This document shows positions 1-4,541 of a DNA stretch of 5,179 nucleotides, in pieces. Origin of the DNA: Candidatus Eiseniibacteriota bacterium (GTDB taxonomy: Bacteria; Joyebacterota; Joyebacteria; Joyebacterales; Joyebacteraceae); assembly GCA_030630395.1 (NCBI GenBank), contig DAOVNE010000128.1:1-5179 (forward strand). The letters are read 5' to 3'. The notes below the pieces were generated by a model that was not told the origin of the DNA, searched no databases, and worked only from the letters and a program-made list of their open reading frames with translations. The translations under genes and the position numbers were made by a program. Positions within the stretch are counted from its first letter, which is position 1, and each line of letters starts with the position of its first letter.

Positions 1-113
1 AGATGTCCTGCTTGAAGGCCAGCCCGCCGGTGCTCTGGTTCTCATGGTGCTCTTGATCGGCGGCACGCTGTCCGGATGTGGAACCGGCGGGCTGGCCTTC
101 AAGCAGGACATCT
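1..113. repeat. Perfect 31-bp inverted repeat at the left edge (arms 1-31 and 83-113)
   Basis: Bases 1-31 are the exact reverse complement of bases 83-113, separated by 51 bases. The match stops at 32/82. On the outer side it reaches base 1, so the arms could continue outside the window. The right arm lies in the lipoprotein coding sequence, just after the lipobox Cys codon. The left arm lies where the start of the signal peptide should be. A perfect repeat of this length that begins exactly at an edge looks more like a fold-back or assembly artefact than a genetic element, but the sequence alone cannot decide this. Confidence 0.9.
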
Positions 114-619
114 GGGATGCTCAGGACGATTTCGAGCTGCGGCAGGCCGGGCTCTCGGAGAAGGTCCTCAAGATCGACGGACGCGTGACGGCGCTCGAGG
201 AGGAGATACAGGTCGTCTCGCACCAGCTTGAGGGTCTCTCGCAGAGACTGGGCGGGCTCGAGAGTGAATTCGGCAGGGGACTGGAGGCCGTCCGAGACGG
301 ACAGCAGCAGATAGGCATCGAGCTCGAGAGCCGGATCAGGGAGGTTGACAGCGGGAGGGAGAGTGACAGGACCGATCTGATCGAGAGGATGGGGATCGTT
401 CTCGAAGAGGTCACTCGTGAGAACAGCCAGCTGCGCGAGGAGATCGAGGCCATCAAGAGTTCGCTCAACGTCGGTGTGGAGCACACCGTGCGCGCAGGCG
501 ATTCGCTCGCCCGCATCGCGTCACAGTACGGGACGACGGTTGAGGCGATCGTGACCGCGAACAACCTGGCCAACCCAGACAGAATCTCTGTCGGTCAGAA
601 GCTCTTCATTCCTCAGTAG
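44..619 (+). CDS. LysM-domain coiled-coil lipoprotein (N-terminus uncertain, probably 5'-partial)
   Basis: This is probably a lipid-anchored, peptidoglycan-binding envelope protein. The visible product has 191 residues. A hydrophobic run ends in the lipobox L-S-G-C, with Cys12 as the likely lipidated residue. Residues of about 20-143 are rich in Leu, Glu, Gln and Arg in heptad-like order and probably form a long coiled coil. Residues of about 145-191 form one C-terminal LysM domain, recognised by HTVRAGDSLARIA, the N-N-L in the middle and the ending VGQKLFIP. LysM binds N-acetylglucosamine-containing glycans, so a role bridging the membrane and the cell wall is inferred. ATG 44 is a doubtful start: it has no ribosome binding site, the signal peptide lacks its usual basic N-terminus, and the frame stays open back to base 2 with more hydrophobic residues (ALVL). 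The true start is probably beyond the window. No specific partner can be named. Confidence 0.85.
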   Translation: MVLLIGGTLSGCGTGGLAFKQDIWDAQDDFELRQAGLSEKVLKIDGRVTALEEEIQVVSHQLEGLSQRLGGLESEFGRGLEAVRDGQQQIGIELESRIREVDSGRESDRTDLIERMGIVLEEVTRENSQLREEIEAIKSSLNVGVEHTVRAGDSLARIASQYGTTVEAIVTANNLANPDRISVGQKLFIPQ

Positions 620-623
620 GGGG

Positions 624-643
624 GGCTCCCTACGCGGGGAGCT
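624..643. terminator. Weak hairpin at the convergent gene ends
   Basis: GCTCCC (625-630) can pair with GGGAGC (637-642) around a six-base loop, and a G-T pair can extend the stem at 624/643. It lies across the stop codon of the minus-strand gene, 10 bases past the stop of the lipoprotein gene. Neither strand has a T-run after the stem, so it is not a canonical Rho-independent terminator. The two genes converge with almost no spacer, so a shared two-way stop is plausible but unproven. Confidence 0.3.
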
Positions 644-1439
644 GGAAGTCGAACGCTGGATCCAGTTCCTTGAGAAGCTCCGCCTGTTCGAGGAGCTTTT
701 CCTGGAGTCCATCCTCGTGAGTCTTCATCCACTCGTGGTATGTGTCGAGGAATGCATCACGCATCAACTCGATGGCCTCTCCACGTTCAACCTCATCGAT
801 CTGGCGATCGAGATGGAAGAGTTCACCCGGCGAGTACCTTTTGAGCAGATTGAGATATCGTCCTCTCATATACGTGAGGATCTGCACGTAGTCTTCGAAT
901 CTGTCAGACAGCTTCTGAAGGGTCAATCCAACCCTGCTTGTTCCGCACGACAGCTTTGTGGCATGTGAAGCAGCGTGAGCGTAGTACGACGCCGCGCGGG
1001 CGATGTAGATGTTGCGCGGAGTGTGGAAGATGGCAGGGCGGTTGGGAGTAGGTTTGTCGATGGTGTCGAACACGGCGATCGACATGAGCAGGAAGTCCGC
1101 GTTCGTCTTGTAGATGCTGTAGCGCTGCCGGTCGCTCCCGGCCTCCTCGATCATCCTGAACAGCTCGGCATCGCTGCCGGCGATGTACTCGGAGTTCGCG
1201 GCGATCTGCGATGCGTCCATGTGGGAGTTCAGAAGGTGGGCGAGATAGACGTTCACATCCTCATCGTACACATCGGCGTTCGACTCGATACCGGTGTGAA
1301 TCCTGGAGTGGAGAAGACAGTTCAGCATGAAGAAGTATGAGGTCTGAACGTCCGCGCCTATCTCAAGCTTGCGACGTACAGATCTCCGCCTGGTCGAGCG
1401 AGCCGGTGCATTCTTCAAGGGTTGCCTCTGTTTCGTCAT
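630..1439 (-). CDS. Hypothetical protein, family not recognised, mostly helical
   Basis: I do not recognise this family. The product is about 269 residues from the ATG at 1439. The start is basic (MTKQRQ, then an Arg-rich stretch R-S-T-R-R-R-S-V-R-R-K). It is followed by a predicted helical body with many Tyr and His residues, an acidic segment DVYDEDVNVYLAHLL, the segment YKTNADFLLMSIAVFD, and a charged, helical C-terminus. There is no signal peptide or clear membrane span, so it is probably cytoplasmic; the basic N-terminus could contact nucleic acid. The frame stays open upstream to a TTG at 1490, with ATGs at 1475 and 1454. I chose 1439 because it has a GGA seven bases upstream and the added residues look unconserved. 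The regular composition and GC-rich third codon positions support real coding. It ends 10 bases from the convergent lipoprotein gene, and its 5' side faces the divergent nitrilase gene. Confidence 0.75.
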   Translation of the reverse strand: MTKQRQPLKNAPARSTRRRSVRRKLEIGADVQTSYFFMLNCLLHSRIHTGIESNADVYDEDVNVYLAHLLNSHMDASQIAANSEYIAGSDAELFRMIEEAGSDRQRYSIYKTNADFLLMSIAVFDTIDKPTPNRPAIFHTPRNIYIARAASYYAHAASHATKLSCGTSRVGLTLQKLSDRFEDYVQILTYMRGRYLNLLKRYSPGELFHLDRQIDEVERGEAIELMRDAFLDTYHEWMKTHEDGLQEKLLEQAELLKELDPAFDFQLPA

Positions 1440-1607
1440 TCGACCGTCCGCCATCGTCGAGGGGTACTGGAACATCCGTGTCTGACTCAAGGATGCAAGC
1501 CCCGTGCCACTGAAGATGATTGTGAGCGCACGGTCAGTGTTCGGTGCAAAGCCGTCGTCCGCTCCCCTCGCGATTCTGCGATTTTGCGCCTGCCAGTAGG
1601 CGGTTCA

Positions 1608-1623
1608 TGCAGGATGCGCGCCA
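1608..1623 (-). promoter_or_regulatory. Possible sigma-54 (-24/-12) promoter for the minus-strand gene
   Basis: Read on the minus strand, this site is TGGCGCGCATCCTGCA. It agrees with the sigma-54 consensus TGGCACG-N4-TTGC(A/T) at 10 of 12 defined positions and keeps the essential GG-N10-GC spacing. Transcription would start near 1596 and run into the minus-strand hypothetical gene, leaving a leader of roughly 100-160 bases depending on the true start. Such matches also occur by chance in GC-rich DNA, and I did not identify an activator site. Confidence 0.25.
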
Positions 1624-1720
1624 CGTTGCGAGGCCGGCCGGTGTCAGGCATGAGAGGCAGCAGTTACTTCCTGCTAAGATGCGTACATTGTGTGTGGTGG
1701 TACGGTGGCTTCCGTCGAAG

Positions 1721-1726
1721 AGGAGG
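1721..1726 (+). promoter_or_regulatory. Strong Shine-Dalgarno site of the nitrilase gene
   Basis: AGGAGG is followed by six bases and then the ATG at 1733. This is near-ideal sequence and spacing, and it fixes the start of the nitrilase-family gene. No equally good -35/-10 promoter is visible upstream; TAAGAT at 1675-1680 is a possible weak -10 without a good -35 partner. Confidence 0.85.
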
Positions 1727-1732
1727 AGTTGA

Positions 1733-2521
1733 ATGAAGGCAGGCGTGATTCAGTTCGCGCCGGAGTTCGGCGATGTGACTGGCAACATGGATCGGATTCT
1801 CGCGCTACTTGCTCTCAAGGACGCCGATCTCTTTGTGCTTCCTGAGTTGGCGCTCTCGGGGTATCTGTTCGAGTCCCGGGAGGAGGCGCTTGGCCTTGCC
1901 CAGAGGGCCGATGGGCAAGAGTTCGACGAGCTGGCCCAGCTCGCGCGCGAGAAGGACGCCACAATCGTGGTGGGGTTTGCGGAGAGGGCGGGTGAGGAAC
2001 TCTACAACTCGTCGGTCATGCTGACTCCTGACGGGCGGCGAGAGATCTACCGCAAGATCCAGCTGTTCTACAGAGAGAGGGAGATCTTCCTGCCCGGCAA
2101 CATGCCACCGACCGTGCACGATGTGGCCGGAGTTCGTCTTGGGATGATGATCTGCTTCGACTGGATATACCCTGAAGTGGCGCGCTCGCTGGCGCTCGCC
2201 GGCGCTGACATCCTGTGCCACGGCTCCAACCTCGTCCTTCCATACTGTCCGGACGCCATGGTGACGCGGTCCATCGAGAACCGCGTGTTCTCCATGACCG
2301 CGAACCGCATCGGTTCTGAGAAGAGAGCCGGTGAGGATCTCACCTTCATAGGAATGAGCGAGATAGTCTCGCCCAAGGGGGAGATCCTTTCGCGCGCCGG
2401 TACCGGCACTGAGGAAGTCGTTGTGGTCGACATCAACCCGGCAGCGGCCAGGGACAAGGCCGTGACGCCGTACAACGACATCCTGAACGACAGACGGCCG
2501 GACATGTACCGCCTCAGCTGA
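1733..2521 (+). CDS. Carbon-nitrogen hydrolase, nitrilase superfamily amidase
   Basis: This is a cytoplasmic hydrolase of a C-N bond in an amide, carbamoyl or nitrile-type substrate, acting through a Glu-Lys-Cys triad. Its 262 residues are a normal family length, with no signal peptide. The triad can be placed: Glu38 in LFVLPELALSGY, Lys108 in YRKIQLF, and Cys141 in GMMICFDWIYPE. Other family marks are the early IQFAP strand, the R-x-x-E-N-R block at 179-184 followed by ANRIG (190-194), FIGMSEIVSPKGEIL, and the C-terminal RRPDMY (254-259). The residue after Lys108-Ile is Gln, where many relatives have His. The ICFDW-PE motif resembles the omega-amidase, N-carbamoylputrescine and beta-ureidopropionase-like branches, but the substrate cannot be decided from sequence. 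It is divergent from the upstream unknown gene and lies 197 bases before the HAMP gene, with no terminator between them that I can see. Confidence 0.95.
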   Translation: MKAGVIQFAPEFGDVTGNMDRILALLALKDADLFVLPELALSGYLFESREEALGLAQRADGQEFDELAQLAREKDATIVVGFAERAGEELYNSSVMLTPDGRREIYRKIQLFYREREIFLPGNMPPTVHDVAGVRLGMMICFDWIYPEVARSLALAGADILCHGSNLVLPYCPDAMVTRSIENRVFSMTANRIGSEKRAGEDLTFIGMSEIVSPKGEILSRAGTGTEEVVVVDINPAAARDKAVTPYNDILNDRRPDMYRLS

Positions 2522-2575
2522 ATCAGCACGGTATCGCGGGGTGAGTGAGCGCGACGCTGGCATGCTAGTTGCACG

Positions 2576-2622
2576 ATTGGGGGCGAAGGCGGTGGTTCAT
2601 ACCCACCGCACAGATGCCCAAT
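2576..2622 (+). other. Nested stem-loop in the leader between the nitrilase and HAMP genes
   Basis: The spacer 2522-2718 has no convincing gene. Within it, an outer helix ATTGGG (2576-2581) with CCCAAT (2617-2622) encloses an inner perfect 7-bp helix GCGGTGG (2589-2595) with CCACCGC (2603-2609) and loop TTCATAC. The two helices are separated by an internal loop of seven bases on each side (GGCGAAG and ACAGATG). A second GC-rich palindrome, CCTCC-CC-GGAGG, lies at 2659-2670. There is no T-run, so this is not a terminator. It may be a structured leader or a chance fold, and it matches no riboswitch class I can recall. Confidence 0.35.
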
Positions 2623-2718
2623 GTGGTCAGGCAATGGGATCACTCGATGCCACGGGCTCCTCCCCGGAGGGAGAGGTGCACGAGGCGCATCGTTGGTTCC
2701 TAAGGAATGCCAGGTGTC

Positions 2719-3696
2719 ATGGAACGTTCAGGTCCCAGCATAGAGATGAAGATCGTCACACTGGTTGCGGTCGTGCTCGTTGTGCACGACCTCGTCCTTC
2801 TTGCGATGTATCTCTCTGGTGCTGCGCCCGGTGCTGTACAGATAGCGCTGGGAGGTGTGCTCCTCATAGCTCTCATCATCGCCGCCGTCTGGGGTAACTC
2901 AGTCGGGCGCGCGATTCAGCGTCTGACCTGGGCGTGCAAGGCCGCCAGGAAGGGCGACATGAACCTTCTGACCACGCTCCCACGGTCAGATGAACTCGGT
3001 GTCCTGAACGAGGAACTCAATGAACTCATCGTCCAGCTCCGGGATATCGGTGAGGTCGGTGCTGATCTCGAGCTGTCGGAGGACGTGGCTGATGCCTTGT
3101 CAGATGCAGCTCCCGATCTGCTCAGGGCCTCTCAGGAGATCCTCGTATCGATGAAGGAACTCAAGGAAGGGGCTGGGGCAGAGGAACTGATCCTCCGAAG
3201 GACGGCTCTCAGGCTCTCCGAGGCACGCGGCCTGATGGGGCAGATATCCTCCGGACGTGATGGAGCTGCCCGCACTCAGGATGTTGCCGCAAGGCTCCAG
3301 TCGATCGGGGGACTGAGACGGGAGATTGAGGCGCTGTCCGACCGCGTGATGGATGAGGTGGCGCGGCCGGAGATAGACACCACGGAGCTTGCGAGGGCCG
3401 TGAACGGTCTGAGAGACGCCTCCCGGATCCTGGCGGACGTCGCCGGGCAGGCGGTGGCTCCGCTTGAGAGGCGCGATGCTGATGCCCAGTCCGCGGCGAA
3501 GGCGACTGACCAGGTCGCAATCGTGGATGACGAGCGAATCGACGCGACCAGGGTGGCCGAGCTCATGCAGAAGAGCGCACTGAGCGGCATCAACGCAGCG
3601 ACGAGATTGGCGTCGTCGCTTCGGAAGCTTGGTGTGGTCCTCGAGGCGCACGCGCATCAGCAGAGGATGGAGCAGAGACGAGCCCGTAGGCGCTGA
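2719..3696 (+). CDS. Membrane protein with two TM segments and a HAMP domain, no output domain
   Basis: This is probably an inner-membrane signalling or scaffold protein; its partner is unknown. The product is 325 residues from ATG 2719. Two transmembrane helices (about 12-32 and 41-58) are joined by only a short loop, so there is no extracytoplasmic sensor domain. A HAMP domain follows (about 59-109), seen as V-G-R-A-I-Q-R-L-T, then K-G-D, then S-D-E-L-G-V-L-N-E-E-L-N. Ala replaces the Pro usual in the first HAMP helix. The remaining 215 or so residues are Ala-, Leu-, Glu- and Arg-rich predicted helix, ending in a very basic tail (QRMEQRRARRR). No histidine-kinase, GGDEF, phosphatase or methyl-accepting chemotaxis signature is visible. 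An in-frame ATG at 2707 directly abuts AAGGA, which is too close to work. ATG 2719 has AGG four bases upstream and AAGGA twelve bases upstream; ATG 2746 has no site. Transcription ends at the strong terminator at 3761-3788. Confidence 0.85.
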   Translation: MERSGPSIEMKIVTLVAVVLVVHDLVLLAMYLSGAAPGAVQIALGGVLLIALIIAAVWGNSVGRAIQRLTWACKAARKGDMNLLTTLPRSDELGVLNEELNELIVQLRDIGEVGADLELSEDVADALSDAAPDLLRASQEILVSMKELKEGAGAEELILRRTALRLSEARGLMGQISSGRDGAARTQDVAARLQSIGGLRREIEALSDRVMDEVARPEIDTTELARAVNGLRDASRILADVAGQAVAPLERRDADAQSAAKATDQVAIVDDERIDATRVAELMQKSALSGINAATRLASSLRKLGVVLEAHAHQQRMEQRRARRR

Positions 3697-3702
3697 CAGC
3701 AC

Positions 3703-3724
3703 GGTGTAAACGCGCGTTTACACC
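3703..3724. repeat. Perfect 22-bp palindrome just after the HAMP gene
   Basis: The segment is identical to its own reverse complement; its core is TGTAAACGCGCGTTTACA (3705-3722). As RNA it gives a 9-bp stem with a GCGC loop but no following T-run. As DNA it looks like a two-fold operator with TGTAAAC half-sites, similar in general form to sites of LacI- or GntR-type repressors. It begins six bases after the HAMP stop codon and 36 bases before the terminator stem, so it could also act as a 3'-end stabilising hairpin. Confidence 0.8.
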
Positions 3725-3760
3725 TGCCTGGACCAAATGTGAACTCAGTTGACACAGTGG

Positions 3761-3788
3761 CGCACCCCGAGGGGTGCGTTCTTCTTTT
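3761..3788 (+). terminator. Rho-independent terminator of the HAMP gene
   Basis: CGCACCCC (3761-3768) and GGGGTGCG (3771-3778) form a GC-rich 8-bp inverted repeat around GA (effectively a 7-bp stem with a four-base loop). It is followed directly by the T-rich tail TTCTTCTTTT (3779-3788). Strand and position, 64 bases past the HAMP stop codon, fit termination of that transcript. The minus strand has no T-run after the stem, so it acts one way. Confidence 0.9.
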
Positions 3789-3810
3789 CCGGGCCGCTGG
3801 CCTATTCCAT

Positions 3811-3877
3811 AAGAGGGGTGCCGGTCGTGGATTACCCCTCTTCCGGCGTGTCATGAGACACGCGCGCCAGCGATGGC
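3811..3877 (+). other. Three adjacent hairpins in a gene-poor stretch, possible structured RNA
   Basis: The 323 bases from 3789 to 4111 hold no confident gene. They open with three hairpins in a row. AAGAGGGGT (3811-3819) pairs with ACCCCTCTT (3834-3842) around 14 bases. GCGTGTC (3846-3852) pairs with GACACGC (3857-3863) around ATGA. GCCA (3866-3869) pairs with TGGC (3874-3877) around GCGA, a GNRA-type tetraloop. All lie downstream of the HAMP terminator, so they would belong to a new transcript or to none. I see no clear promoter and recognise no RNA family. From about 3880 to 3980 the sequence is G-rich without an obvious fold. Confidence 0.35.
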
Positions 3878-4031
3878 ACGTACCATGCTCCAACCATAGA
3901 ACATTGGCAGGATACTCTGGTTTGGGGGTCGGTAGGCGGCGCCGGCGAATGCGGCTGGGTCGGTGTCCGGGGTGAGGGTGTGAAGTGGGTGGTGCATTGC
4001 CGGCCCCTCGACGGGGCGACCTCGCCAGATC

Positions 4032-4154
4032 GTGGCAATTCAGGCCGTGACCAGCCGGATTGTGGTACGCGAGGAGGAAGCCGGCGAGGTCGTGGCCGGA
4101 CTGGAGGTGGCTTGGAGAGATCGGCAGGGCTCAGCGAGGATGTCGAGCGCTTGA
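4032..4154 (+). other. Coding-like short frame, possibly the 5' part of the next ORF or a separate small gene
   Basis: From the GTG at 4032 this frame reads 40 residues (VAIQAVTSRIVVREEEAG, then EVVAGLEVAWRDRQ) before a TGA at 4152-4154. Its composition and GC-rich third positions look like genuine protein. The overlapping frame that leads without a stop into the following ORF reads as Arg/Gly-rich, off-frame-like sequence here. No good ribosome binding site precedes 4032. It may be a separate small gene overlapping the next one, or the front of that gene put out of frame by a mutation or sequencing error. Confidence 0.25.
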
Positions 4155-4399
4155 ACCGCATGCTCCGTCGTGGGCTGAGGTTCGAGATCCGGCGCCCTCC
4201 GCCCAGGCTCGCATCCGGCTCCAGTGACGGCTCCGAACTCCTGATCGGCGCCCTCTACTCGGAATCGAAGATCGGGCGCCCGGCGAGCGCAATCTCGCTC
4301 CTGATCACGGTGGAGGCAGGTCGTGAGCGCAGGCTCGTTCTCGCGAGATGCCTGGCGGACTGCGCCATGGCACTTGGCCTCGGCGCCAGCGTTTTCTGA
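4112..4399 (+). CDS. Small hypothetical protein, about 95 residues
   Basis: I do not recognise this protein. I place the start at TTG 4112 because GGAGG (4103-4107) lies four bases upstream and the composition becomes protein-like here. An in-frame GTG at 3980 would add 44 residues, but these are Arg/Gly-rich and look like a wrong-frame reading. The product starts with a charged helix (LSEDVERLNRMLRRGLRFEI), then a Pro/Arg linker, then S-E-L-L-I-G-A-L-Y-S-E-S-K-I-G, and ends in a hydrophobic helical part with two Cys (ISLLITVEAG to LARCLADCAMALGLG). No signal peptide or full membrane helix is clear. Third positions are GC-rich, as in the neighbours. The upstream overlap with another coding-like frame leaves the 5' end open. 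It lies 142 bases before the DUF885 gene. Confidence 0.5.
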   Translation: MERSAGLSEDVERLNRMLRRGLRFEIRRPPPRLASGSSDGSELLIGALYSESKIGRPASAISLLITVEAGRERRLVLARCLADCAMALGLGASVF

Positions 4400-4471
4400 A
4401 CATCCTCAGCTCATTCCACTCTTCCAGTGTAATTCATATCCTCGAGCGTCAGCGACGTTACGTGATTCACA

Positions 4472-4500
4472 TTGAACGGCGCCGGTGCGCATGGAACAAT
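4472..4500 (+). promoter_or_regulatory. Possible sigma-70 promoter for the DUF885 gene
   Basis: TTGAAC (4472-4477) and AACAAT (4495-4500) are separated by exactly 17 bases, each matching four of six consensus bases. They lie in a less GC-rich part of the 4400-4541 spacer. Transcription would start near 4507, giving a leader of about 35 bases that includes the ribosome binding site AGGGAGG (4531-4537). Confidence 0.35.
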
Positions 4501-4541
4501 ACGGTGTGGTGACCAAAGGCTGCTCCTTGCAGGGAGGTAGT

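Noticed and set aside
717..1340. Plus-strand open frames opposite the minus-strand hypothetical gene
   Set aside because: They are broken into two pieces, have no good ribosome binding site, and show Arg/Val/Gly-rich shadow composition. The minus-strand frame is longer and continuous.
1805..2563. 252-residue open frame on the minus strand across the nitrilase gene
   Set aside because: It is antisense to a gene with a complete catalytic triad. Its product has no recognisable motifs and an off-frame composition, as expected of a shadow in GC-rich DNA.
2591..2607. Resemblance to a tRNA T-arm (5-bp stem with TTCATAC loop)
   Set aside because: The nearly invariant A at loop position 58 is T here. 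No matching acceptor, anticodon or D arm could be found upstream.
2625..2631. GGTCAGG, as found in bacterial SRP RNA
   Set aside because: The GGAAGG-type loop and the partner strand that should follow are absent.
3100..3702. 200-residue minus-strand frame across the HAMP gene
   Set aside because: It is antisense to a clear TM-HAMP protein, has no motifs, and begins at the stop region of the sense gene.
3749..3754. Perfect -35 hexamer TTGACA
   Set aside because: At 16-18 bases downstream lies the GC-rich terminator stem, with no -10-like sequence.
3739..3975. 78-residue plus-strand frame over the terminator and hairpins
   Set aside because: It runs through a Rho-independent terminator and several hairpins, has Arg/Gly-rich composition, and has no ribosome binding site.
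3832..4161. 109-residue minus-strand frame
   Set aside because: It is a Pro/Arg/Ser-rich reading typical of the antisense of GC-rich DNA, without a ribosome binding site or recognisable motif.
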